NCBI GenBank assembly: GCA_030077755.1
Contig: JAQJZZ010000012.1
Coordinates: forward strand, 682,001 to 746,000
Direction of reading: 5' to 3'
DNA from: Filosporella fistucella
Lineage: Eukaryota > Ascomycota > Leotiomycetes > Helotiales
DNA length: 64,000 bases
The position numbers and the translations under genes were made by a program. Shown piece after piece: positions 36,945 to 46,551 of this stretch; within the stretch, counting starts at the first letter, position 1, and the number at the start of each line of letters is the position of its first letter. The notes below the pieces were generated by a model, which worked only from the letters and a program-made list of their open reading frames with translations, did no database searches and had not been told where the DNA came from.

Positions 36945-37660
36945 TCGTTCCTCTGCAGTTCACTCTCCGAGATGAGCTGAATGTGCCACTTCGGTTGGGT
37001 AAAGATATTCGACTTAGGACATCACCAAATGTAATTTCAGGTGAGTGACATGGTCATTTGATTCCTGCGGAATGTTTCCCCAGCTAATTGATTGTAGCTA
37101 CCATACGAGATTATATCCTGATGCGCAAGCTAGATCCATTTCTCCTATTAGAAAAAAAAAAATCACGATCCTGAATTACCCACCATCAATCACGGGATCC
37201 TGAATCACCCCAAAAGTCAACAACCAACATTCTACTAGCCGTCCCCTTAATTACAGTACCCTCAATCCAGAATGCAATATACGCCCTCCTCCCTCGCAAG
37301 CCACCACAGGCCACAAGCCCACCCCGCGTTTACCCCACCAAATAGCCGCAATATATTTCCCGGTTACACAGGCGAATCTCATTTACCAACTCCCCCCAAC
37401 AGAGCATCTGGATGCTTCTTTTTATCTGGCCCCTTAAATGAACACGAGATATTTACGTGCATCCTCCCAAACAGGTGATGATCTTTCTATCATCGGCTGG
37501 TGTCCGAAATACCCTTGCTGGACGGAAATAGAACCTGCAACCACTGGCTTGGTCGTCTATATAAGCTTGATTGTTTCCTTGTTTCAAGCCTGATGTTCTT
37601 CAATTGATTGATATTATATACAATTACACATAAAAATTAGTATTTCGAAGAATAATCAAA
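36945..37660. promoter_or_regulatory. 5' flank of the secreted protein gene
   Basis: A 716-bp gap ends at the start of the small secreted protein. It contains a run of 11 A near 37151. A 68-codon plus-strand frame at 37272 lacks any signal and is not called. Confidence 0.4.
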
Positions 37661-38075
37661 ATGAAGTTCTCAGCAGCACTTTCTCTTCTCGTCTGCCTCT
37701 CCGTAGCGGCAGCTGCTCCTCATCCCCTCCCAATCGATGCCCGAAGCGACGCGAAAGTAACATGCGATATGATCAAGACGATATCTGGCGCGGGATGGGC
37801 ACAATTACTTGATGTTCGAAATCGATATAGCGGGAACTTTCAGGTATGTTTTGCACTAGTTTCCCCCATCTCCTCTGTTCCATATTCTACGATAAGTGAT
37901 CAAGAGCTAAACGAGAATACAGAGACAACTTGATGCTGTGATGAAGCATTACGGAGATAAGATCTCGGAATCGGTGGATGCTTGTCGTCAGTTTGATAAG
38001 ATGATTGATCTGAGTAACCAGAATCCTACCGAGACTGGGAATAAGGATTGTTGGGCTTTTGGAAGTTATTGTTAG
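37661..38075 (+). CDS. Small secreted cysteine protein, copy 1 of a local family
   Basis: Two exons, 37661-37843 and 37923-38075, encode 111 residues. A clear signal peptide (MKFSAALSLLVCLSVAAAA) is followed by a possible Lys/Arg-type processing site (DARSDAK). The mature part has four cysteines: one in VTCDMIKTISGAGWAQLL, one in SVDACRQFDKMID, one in DCWAF and one at the C-terminus. It is mostly helical in character. The second copy at 54587-55182 shares the ISGxGW motif, the DAC-x2-F motif and a phase-0 intron at the same place. No family name is known to me. A secreted role, possibly as an effector or signalling peptide, is inferred. Confidence 0.88.
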
Positions 38076-38400
38076 AGCTGGAGAGGGATGGGGCTTGGAT
38101 GGCAAGTTAGGATTGGGTTTATAGGTGGGGTAACATGATGGGTGACTTTAGTGTGTTGGAATGGAATGAGCTTTGAGGTAGGGTCTAGGCCAGTTGAGAG
38201 GAATGGGGATCTTCTTAAGTACAATCGGAAAAAGTGCGATTACGGGATATTGTTCAGTTCATAGTGTCTCATTATATATATCTATCCAGTCCCTAGATCC
38301 ACTTTATCTCTATGCAAAACTCATTCCCAACATAAACTCACAAACACCCAAACTCCCAGCGCCAATTCATAACTCATCTCACTCGCCCCATAACCCAACC
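38076..38400. other. Convergent 3' regions
   Basis: This lies between the secreted protein (plus) and the fucosyltransferase-like gene (minus). No gene is seen. Confidence 0.5.
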
Positions 38401-39816
38401 TTACAAACAACAAGCATAAACATCCGAATCGCCATCATTAAACAAATGCGTCCTCGCGCCTCCATCCTCCATGGCAAAACTACTCCCTCTATACCTCCCC
38501 GTCCCATCCCTCGCATTCCCAATCGTATGACTAAACGCACTGCCCGTTATCCCCAAGAAAAAATGACTCTTGAGCATGATCCCCATATCAACCGCTCCCT
38601 GGAAATCAAACGCCATGGCATCGATCTGTTTGACGATATCTTTATTCCCCTTTGCTAATTTCCACTTATGCGTTACCTCCCAGCCCCTCTCTTTACCAGC
38701 AGCCACGAAACGTTCTACCTGTTCTTGATCGCCGCACGCAAGATATACAAGCGGTTTCTTGGCGTCGGGTTTCCCGTATTTCTCCCATGCTTGGTCGAGT
38801 GCGTCTAGGTCCACCGCGAGCTGGTTCTCGAAACTAGACCAGATGGTGTCCTTCTCGACTCGGAAATGGACGCCGTAGTAGGGTCGTTTTATCTGCCTCA
38901 TCAGTTTATCGATTACGGTTCTGGGACCCTCGCGAAATCGGATGAGGTAGGAGATTTCGTTCCAGAGTTTGAGGTCGCGTTGTGTTGGGTCGTCGGTCAC
39001 GCGGAAGAGATGGAACATGGCGTCGATGTTGATAATGGTCATGCCTTTCTTGGTCTCATCTCTGTCTGGCGCATTAAAGCTCAGTTCTTGAAGATTGGCG
39101 AACTGCTTATCGAACCAAGCCTTGAATGGTTTGCCGGTCCAGAAATAGCCTTTGAATTCGCGGTACCCAGGCGCACTTTGGGCATTGAATTTCATGTGCC
39201 AGCGCTGTTTGAGCGGATGTTCCTCACTGTCCACTTGCAACGGATGTAGAATCTTCATTTTGGGACAGATCCGAGCCATCTGATCATTGAAGTGACCGAT
39301 ATCGAACCATTGATCGTAGGTCAGATATGCCGTCTCGTTGTAGAAATTGAAGTTTTTCAGATTGGTGGAATCTCTAAGTGGCATGGCGGGGACGATGATT
39401 CCTGTCCCTGCCTCGAGAGCCATTTTGATGCAGACTTTAACTTGGGACATGATACTGGTGAGACCTGCTGACATGCCACCACATTGGATGAAGACCTCGT
39501 CTTCTGGCCATGTCGTCTTGTCGCAAAGCTGCTTGATTGCTGGGAAATCGTATTCTGCTGGTGTTGCAGGAGAAAATACTTGATCGAAGTATTCTTGTAA
39601 TTGCGGAGTGAGGTGAGAATTCTTACTGCTTTTCGACGCAGCAGGTAACTTTTCTTCCCCAAAAGTCGAAAGAGGAATCTGATTCGATATTTCCTCTCGA
39701 CTGATAGAACATTTTGAAATCAACGCTGCTTCTGGTAACAGTTCTGAAGAACGATATATAGCAAAGATAAGTACAACAATAACAACACCCAAGACGGCGT
39801 TTCGTCGACTGATCAT
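38401..39816 (-). CDS. Type II membrane protein, fucosyltransferase-like
   Basis: A single exon of 471 residues starts at the only in-frame ATG near the membrane anchor. The N-terminus is MISRRNAVLG, followed by one hydrophobic helix (VVIVVLIFAIYRSS), a type II Golgi topology. The luminal part contains ECGG-like FIQCGGMSAGLTSIMSQVKV, a central YYGVHFRVEKDTIW and a C-terminal GSAFSHTIGNAR. The HFRVEKD segment and the late ITGSAFSHT motif recall the GDP-fucose-binding region of the fungal/plant O-fucosyltransferase-like superfamily. The exact donor and acceptor are unknown. It sits in the same 8-kb block as an acyltransferase and a GT32 enzyme. Confidence 0.7.
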   Translation of the reverse strand: MISRRNAVLGVVIVVLIFAIYRSSELLPEAALISKCSISREEISNQIPLSTFGEEKLPAASKSSKNSHLTPQLQEYFDQVFSPATPAEYDFPAIKQLCDKTTWPEDEVFIQCGGMSAGLTSIMSQVKVCIKMALEAGTGIIVPAMPLRDSTNLKNFNFYNETAYLTYDQWFDIGHFNDQMARICPKMKILHPLQVDSEEHPLKQRWHMKFNAQSAPGYREFKGYFWTGKPFKAWFDKQFANLQELSFNAPDRDETKKGMTIINIDAMFHLFRVTDDPTQRDLKLWNEISYLIRFREGPRTVIDKLMRQIKRPYYGVHFRVEKDTIWSSFENQLAVDLDALDQAWEKYGKPDAKKPLVYLACGDQEQVERFVAAGKERGWEVTHKWKLAKGNKDIVKQIDAMAFDFQGAVDMGIMLKSHFFLGITGSAFSHTIGNARDGTGRYRGSSFAMEDGGARTHLFNDGDSDVYACCL

Positions 39817-40368
39817 GGCGGGAGTGGTATAGAAAGACAAAAATTGAAAGTAACCAGGACTAGGTTTTCAAACTTTGAAACTCTGAGTTAGGGTGACCTC
39901 GGAGAATCATGAAAACTGCTTCAGGATTGCAACCAAAGATGAGGTGGACATGGGCCATGGTGTGCAGGATACCTCGGAATATCCTAAACTGTTAGACGGG
40001 GATCGTCACTTATCTATCACTTACTGCATAAATTAAAGCGGCACCACTGTCTTCGGTCACTAGCTTCGGACGTTGAAATCAGATTGTCGGCTTCCCCTGT
40101 TGGGGTGGCGTTTTACCCCTCATGGGGAATCATCTTGGCACTTCGCCACATGTTTTCTCTACTTCGACCATCTCGGTTGGACTTTTTGGACGCTTGAATC
40201 TGTTGAATGATGGAAGGTTGAGGTCACAATGAGTAAGAAACAGTACATTGACAGCTGTCACCAAAATCAATATGTCAAACTTGCAGATACCAAAAACTCG
40301 AATCGTCTGTGGTAAGTACAACCTTCTAGATTCCGAACCCTCTACATAGAAACGAAAAATGTACATAA
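39817..40368. other. Intergenic between two minus-strand genes
   Basis: A 550-bp gap holds the 3' flank of the acyltransferase gene and the promoter of the fucosyltransferase-like gene. A 78-codon minus frame at 40130 is not called. Confidence 0.5.
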
Positions 40369-41832
40369 TTACATTTGCACCTTCTCAGAAGGCTCCTGCA
40401 TAATTTTGTAGAGCCATTGTGAGAATCTGACGCTGGGCTCATCAAACAGTTTGGTTGCAACCTCTGAAAGCCAAAGCGTAACTGGTAATATGATCAAATG
40501 AGGAAGCAAAAACGCCAAATCCAATCCAAGTGGTCCTCCTTTCGGCAACGGCATGAGGTTCATCCACTCAGGTATACCTTCTGCATGAGTCTCCCTCGTC
40601 CAACCTACTGCTGAATACAGCCTGTCTGCCAATATCCAAAGGACTGGTCCATGAACCAGATAGAATGCAAATGATATACGTCCCAGATACTGGTTGAAGC
40701 GCATCTCAAAGAATCTCTTGAGCCACGGTATTCGAGGTATTGCGGCTACCATAAATGTCGCAGCCCAAAACAAGAAGAACCATTTATAATCGTACACAGC
40801 CTGTGGCTGTAAGAATGAAAGGTAATACCAGCCAGGAGACGCCCTCAGTACTTGCTTATCATCCTTGTGAGAAGGTACTCCCCCAAGAAGAATACTAATA
40901 GCAAAGAGGTTGTAGTAAATAATTGTCTTGTAAGGCTCCAGCCTCGAAAAGATTTTGGGAAGATTCCCTGCTGCTGCCAGAAGATCTAAATCGCACAAAA
41001 ACATTCCCGACATGAATAGAGCGCAGAACCAGCCATCCACAATGTACATGAAATAGTACATGAGAGCTATTTCACAACCTAGTCGAGCATTTCTCGAAAA
41101 TTTCGAGAATGCAAGCAGTGCGGTATAGATGACTATAGAACCTCTGAACTCTACTGGAATTGACCATACGTGATAATCATATGAAAATATCGGTTCCCCT
41201 CCTGTCCTAAACACGAAGCTGAAGTTCTTGAACTCGGCGTACCACCAAAAAAGCTCATCCCGGTAATTTGACCGACGAGGTGAAGAGTCCGTCCATATGC
41301 CAAAAGCATGCCATGAAGTCATGAACAGCCAGGTTGTACATATTACTGGAATATGTAACCGCAGCCAGCGACGGAATAAAGCCGATGCCAAATTATCTGC
41401 AAGCTTCGAGTGTTCACCAGCTTGAATCAAAGATAGAGGCTTTGTTGACAAGACGTATCCTGAAATGACGAAAAAAATCGTAACTGCATAATGTCCCCCA
41501 GAAAAGAATATTCGTACTCCTGGAAGGCAAGCAAAATAGTAATTACCATCGTAGCCAAATCCATTCTCGAGTATCTTGTCCACGTAGACTGCATCACGAG
41601 ACCACGTTTGGTGATGTCCCCAGTACACCATAAAAGCTGCAAACCCTCGCAATCCATCAAGGTAAGCTGTGCGGCGCAATTGATTACGGGGGCTGGGCTT
41701 CTTGGCCAAGAATGATGGCTTTATAAATTCTGACAACCATTTTGTCACCCGTGACAATTTAGACGATCTCGAATTCGATTTGGCGCTTTCCCAATACCCT
41801 TGGTCCAAAATACTGACTTGTTTTGAGGTCAT
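40369..41832 (-). CDS. Acyltransferase-3 family membrane protein
   Basis: A single exon of 487 residues starts at the ATG encoding MTSKQVSILDQGYW. Family marks are RRTAYLDGLRGFAAFMVYWGHHQ, with the conserved Asp/Arg and the His pair, then FFSGGHYAVTIFFVISGYVLS. Several transmembrane helices follow, with FYLVHGPVLWILADRLY near the C-terminus. Members of this family move acyl groups, often acetyl, onto sugars or other small acceptors at a membrane; bacterial and fungal relatives O-acetylate surface polysaccharides or secondary metabolites. Its neighbours are two glycosyltransferase-like genes, which favours a sugar acceptor, but this is inference. Confidence 0.9.
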   Translation of the reverse strand: MTSKQVSILDQGYWESAKSNSRSSKLSRVTKWLSEFIKPSFLAKKPSPRNQLRRTAYLDGLRGFAAFMVYWGHHQTWSRDAVYVDKILENGFGYDGNYYFACLPGVRIFFSGGHYAVTIFFVISGYVLSTKPLSLIQAGEHSKLADNLASALFRRWLRLHIPVICTTWLFMTSWHAFGIWTDSSPRRSNYRDELFWWYAEFKNFSFVFRTGGEPIFSYDYHVWSIPVEFRGSIVIYTALLAFSKFSRNARLGCEIALMYYFMYIVDGWFCALFMSGMFLCDLDLLAAAGNLPKIFSRLEPYKTIIYYNLFAISILLGGVPSHKDDKQVLRASPGWYYLSFLQPQAVYDYKWFFLFWAATFMVAAIPRIPWLKRFFEMRFNQYLGRISFAFYLVHGPVLWILADRLYSAVGWTRETHAEGIPEWMNLMPLPKGGPLGLDLAFLLPHLIILPVTLWLSEVATKLFDEPSVRFSQWLYKIMQEPSEKVQM

Positions 41833-43149
41833 TTGAAAGGGATGTGGTTTATCCACTCGGGGTCAGTCGAAGCCAAGATAAATGCTCGATTGACTTGGAT
41901 TGAATTGATAAGAAAAAGTTCCTGCGAGGCTCAAATCATTGACGCCTCGTATATGGTCGTAAAATTTGGGAGATGAAAGACACAGTTGTTGGATCAGTGA
42001 AGGAAATAATTCTGAGGGTAGAGTGAATGTTGAATTGGAGGTTCTGCTGCTGTTGGGTCATCATGCAATAGCAGTTTCGACGCTGCCTTTGCACTCTTCA
42101 ACTGATCCTCAATCCACCGCGGACCTTTCACGAGCAAAAGCTGTGGACCCTAGAAAGTACCGTGCAAGTCTCAACCAATTATCCGAGGTTCGTAATTGAG
42201 ATTCAAATATTCTGCGGGGAAACTGTAAGGATAAGCGCCACTACGGCGATTACTAGGATTTGGTGCCTGAGCTTGACTACTTCCTACCATCACATGTTGA
42301 CCGAGGCTAGACTTTTATGACCACACACGAGAATTAAACAACAGTCTTTGATGCGATATCCAACTTTCGTGTCTTAAAAATCTCGATTTGCTCAACCAGT
42401 GACATCCACTGCATTAAACCTCGGAGATAGATCCACATATTTGGCATATTCACCGCGCTGACTATTGCGATCGACGGTGGATAGACTACTGCAAGGTGGT
42501 CGCTCCGTCCCTTGAACGCTCGATGCACTTGAGTAAAGTAAAGCTTATAGTGACAAATCAGAACCAAGAAAAGTTCCTAGCATACGATTAAAACGAAGAG
42601 AACAAGTTTTGTGCGGAATGGAGGTTATTTCTTGTCCACTCAAAAGATACTCCATATATCGGACGTCAGGAACGAAATATGAGACTGCACCTTGATGTTT
42701 AAGAATCCCATCGGGACTATTACCGTATCTGGCATCTCCAACGTGTGGCTGCAGATATCCTAGATTGCTGTGATAATTTTCACCTTGACGTCAGCCAGTA
42801 GGGAATAATTGCATCTAGACGGCTCGGTCTATGTTCCTAGATGAGTGTACAAGTCAAGTCGAGACGATGATGTTAGTGGGAGGCCATTTCACATCACCCA
42901 CCATCCAGTACCGTTGCAGAATCCCGTCTCTCAATTATCCCTCGCTGCTTATCACTCTAGGTAGATATTACCTACCGGGGACTTACAGGGACCACCCCAT
43001 AAATGGCAAACCGTTTGTCGATTGCAAGCATACCTCGGGAGCCATGTTACCATTTGATTAGCCTCTGATTGTGAATTCCCCAGTAAAATATTGGCATACC
43101 CACAACCACAATCCTCAGTTTTGTATCGACAAACACAATCGTTGTCAGA
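41833..43149. promoter_or_regulatory. Divergent promoter, acyltransferase / GT32
   Basis: This 1.3-kb region lies between two divergent starts. Frames of about 75-80 codons occur on both strands and show no motif. If the two genes are co-regulated, shared sites would be here. Confidence 0.45.
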
Positions 43150-44616
43150 ATGATTCCAACAACTGCTCAGCTTGGTGGGCGTGTACCAAAGCAGATACAA
43201 AGATGTCTGCCAGTGTACGTTGCGTGCTTGTTGTTTGTTATTCTTATGGCGAATCTAGGCTCTCTTGGCCCTTCAATCAAGATGCCAGGCGTTCTGAGGC
43301 GAGATATTTCATCCTCGATGGTAGCAAGTTCCCACGAATTTCCTAAGAAAATATGGCAAACGTGGAAAGTCGATCCACTAGAGATGGAGGAGAGAGATTC
43401 AACGACCGCTAGGACTTGGACACACAAGAATCCAAGCTATAGATATGAAGTCCTGACGGATGGGAACGATATGCATTACGTTGAAAAACATTTCGGTCCG
43501 GGTGGACTCAATCGGCTCGACATCGTCCATATGTATCGAACACTCACCGCTAGGATTATCAAAGCCGACCTCTTGCGTTATCTGGTGATGTATATCGAAG
43601 GCGGTGTATATAGCGACATTGATGTCGAAGCTCTCAAGCCGATGGATAGGTTCATCCCAGATAGGTACAAGGAGAGGGATATCGACATGATCATTGGTGT
43701 TGAAATCGACCAGCCAGATTTCAAAGACCATCCAATCCTCGGAAAGAAATCGCAATCCTTCTGTCAATGGACATTTGTGGCAAAACCAAGACTCCCTGTC
43801 ATGTTGGCTCTCGTTGATAACATTATCAAGTGGCTAAATGACGTCTCTAAGAGGCAGAAAGTGCCCGTATCGGAGGTCCACCTTGATTTTGACGAGGTTA
43901 TCAGTGGAACAGGTCCATCCGCATTCACAACTGCAATCCTTGCTCAGATGAGCAAACGAGAGGGTAGATCGATAACCTGGGATACTTTCCACAACATGGA
44001 CGAGTCGAAACTGGTCGGGGGTGTATTGGTCTTGACCGTTGAAGCTTTCTGTGCCGGCCAAGGACATTCCGACTCCGGTAATCACAATGCGAGGACTGCT
44101 TTGGTGAAACATCACTACCACGCTTCGGGGTGGCCGTCTGCTCATCCAAGGCAGAATCATCCGGTGTATGGTGAAGTTGAGAAATGTAATTGGGAGCACG
44201 AGTGTGTCAATACATGGGATGAGAATGTGGCCAAATTCGACTCATTGTCACCAGAGGAAAAGGCTCAACAGATCGCTCTCAAGGAAGCTGCTGATAAAGC
44301 ACTCGCAGAAGCTGCTGAGGCTTCTAAGAACGACCCATTGAACAATCCTCTCGCACAAAAGCCAATGTTCCCAGATCATGACTTGCCCGACCTGCCGCCA
44401 GGTACGGTATTCCCAGATCATGACCTTCCTGATCTGCCCCCGGGAATGAAGTTTCCAGACAAAGATATTCCAGATGATGCGGTATCCCCAGACAAACCGA
44501 TTCCTGAACCTCAAATGCCACCTGCTGAACCACCAACATTTCCGCCAGCGCAGGAGCCTCAGCGACCTACTTTACCGGCACTGAACGCGAAACCACCTGA
44601 GAAACCACTCCCTTGA
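43150..44616 (+). CDS. GT32 glycosyltransferase, Och1-like
   Basis: A single exon of 488 residues. A short cytosolic N-terminus precedes one membrane anchor (PVYVACLLFVILMANLG), a type II Golgi topology. The GT32 domain begins with FPKKIWQTWK (about residue 64) and contains IKADLLRYLVMYIEGGVYSDID, in which DID is the DxD nucleotide-sugar/metal motif, and later NHNARTALVKHHYHASGW. Och1 relatives transfer mannose from GDP-mannose to glycans. The last 110 residues form an Ala/Glu helix and then a Pro/Asp-rich tail with two perfect copies of FPDHDLPDLPPG and a third weak copy. Such a tail is not part of the enzyme family and may act as a linker or surface tether. Confidence 0.9.
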   Translation: MIPTTAQLGGRVPKQIQRCLPVYVACLLFVILMANLGSLGPSIKMPGVLRRDISSSMVASSHEFPKKIWQTWKVDPLEMEERDSTTARTWTHKNPSYRYEVLTDGNDMHYVEKHFGPGGLNRLDIVHMYRTLTARIIKADLLRYLVMYIEGGVYSDIDVEALKPMDRFIPDRYKERDIDMIIGVEIDQPDFKDHPILGKKSQSFCQWTFVAKPRLPVMLALVDNIIKWLNDVSKRQKVPVSEVHLDFDEVISGTGPSAFTTAILAQMSKREGRSITWDTFHNMDESKLVGGVLVLTVEAFCAGQGHSDSGNHNARTALVKHHYHASGWPSAHPRQNHPVYGEVEKCNWEHECVNTWDENVAKFDSLSPEEKAQQIALKEAADKALAEAAEASKNDPLNNPLAQKPMFPDHDLPDLPPGTVFPDHDLPDLPPGMKFPDKDIPDDAVSPDKPIPEPQMPPAEPPTFPPAQEPQRPTLPALNAKPPEKPLP

Positions 44617-45751
44617 AAGTGTTCGGAGGATTTTGGAGCAAATGGAATGAAAGCGAACGAAGAGTAGACTGAGTGATGGAAGGCTGACGTAGGAGCAAGG
44701 GTGAAATCCCGCCACGTCTTGAGAGTAGTAGAGAGGGAGCCATTCCATGTATCGAGGTATCGCGGAGTACGTGGCGTATATGGATGAATTCGGGACATAA
44801 ACGGAGGTTTCGGCGTTTTATAGAAGAACACCCTTTGCTGCATCAGAATTCAAAACAGATCTTTGTGCGAATGTTGATATATTTCAAGTCACACACTCAC
44901 GTGACATCTCATAGTTGCCATGCTTGGAACCTGTACCTAGGTTGTCCTAGGAGTGAGCATATAGGCATTGTGAACCGTATGTATGTGCAATCAGAAAATG
45001 GTATGTGAGCTGTTCAACGGTATCATGGTGCAGCTATTTGCACAGGACGCGCCTCAGCTCAGTTACGAGCTGAGAGAGATAAGGCATCTCAGGTATTGAT
45101 GTCCTTGCTAGCTGTGAATCAGACATGCTGATACGATCAAGAAGACGTGTTGATCCCGATGAAGTCATTGTGTCCTTGATGGTTGTTTTTTTGATGTTGA
45201 TGTGAAGTATCCAGACTTGAGAGAGGTGAGCGCGAGCAATCTGGACCGGAACGGACTAGTGTCTCGCTTAGGTGGCATTGTTCCTCCTCCTTTCCTTCCA
45301 GCTTCTTAATTTGTGCATTTGTGTATATTGATCAATTCTCCATACTTCAGAATTTGGGAGTTTGAGTATTGTAGCATATATTCAGTGATACTGAAGACTC
45401 TTTCGACCTGACATGGATGTTACGCGGACATGCCGCGATCATTACTGAGAGCCGTTGGGTAAGGCTGAACACAGATATACTACGTAGTACACTCCATCTC
45501 AATTCAGTTGCTCATTTCTCATTTCAAGTAGATGACTCAGGACACTGTTGCAATCTTTCTAGGTTTCTTATTCGTGATGTACTCTATCGTACAACCACGA
45601 AACCTGACTACCGATGGAGCTTCACTACCTTTGCAATCTTACTTCATACGACATCCTCCACAGCCTCATAACCAGTCTCGTCTCTCTTCACATAAGGCGG
45701 CCTAAAAATATCAGATCATTTGCTAGCTTAGATGAGAGCGCCACTACCAAC
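44617..45751. other. Intergenic, 1.1 kb, convergent
   Basis: Only short frames occur on either strand. An inverted CCTAGG pair flanks a short spacer near 44937-44953. No gene is seen. Confidence 0.45.
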
Positions 45752-46551
45752 CTACCTAATCCAATTTTTCGCAGTCACAATGCCAGCAGCACCGAGCGCA
45801 TAAACACACAACAGATTGCTCCAGCTTGTCTCACCGATACCCCTTTGTCCAACACTCAAGGCAATCAGATCATACACAAGGCAGCCTCCAAAGATCCAAT
45901 CGCTTGCACTCGCCAGAGCTCCGAATCCTAATCCGGTCACGACTTTGACCATAGTTGAGGGTCCTTGATGATCGAAATAAGCTACTGAGCCGTTATGGAG
46001 GAGATCTAGAACGCCAATTCCAGCAAATGTCTTGGAGACGATATGGGTGAGAACTGAAGACCTTGAGCGAGTGTTCATTTGGGGTTGACGCCCAAATATG
46101 TAGTAGAGTTGGGTGAAGGAATTGATGAGAACAAAAACATTTGCGGTCTTGAGAGCAGAAGAATTCCAAAAGATCATCCATGCTATATTTTGTCAGCCTC
46201 TGTAGCTTCTCCTTTTTGAAATGTGAACAATAAGCTGGACGTACAAGCAATGCAGAGATTTCCCACTGCATAATATGGTACAAAATCCAGCATAGTTTCC
46301 ACTTCCTTCTTCTCTTGGGCGCTCTTCTTAGCATCGAGCTTGTAGAGGCGGTAAAGCCAAGCAAGTTGAAAAAGTTGTTGAGGGAAGAAAAACCCAGCTA
46401 TGAAATAAGGCTGTGGTGACCAAAACGATAGGTTTGCATCGTGGATGTCTTTCATGTTGGGTGAGGCCAACATGCCATATTGTTGAGCGGCAAAGTCAAT
46501 AGCAAACGAGAGGGGAGCTACCCATCGAGCGGTGGAGTGTGTCATGCCCAT
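45752..46551 (-). CDS. Multipass membrane protein, unknown function
   Basis: Two exons, 46551-46245 and 46182-45752, encode 245 residues; the splice joins GNLCIA to SWMIFWNSS. Five to six hydrophobic stretches are visible (for example PYFIAGFFFPQQLFQLAWLY, FVLINSFTQLYYIFG, VVTGLGFGALASASDWIFGG). A charged loop (KLDAKKSAQEKKEVE) separates two halves. It recalls fungal-specific membrane proteins without assigned function; I do not name a family. It is the outermost member of the block that contains the glycosyltransferases and acyltransferase. Confidence 0.8.
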
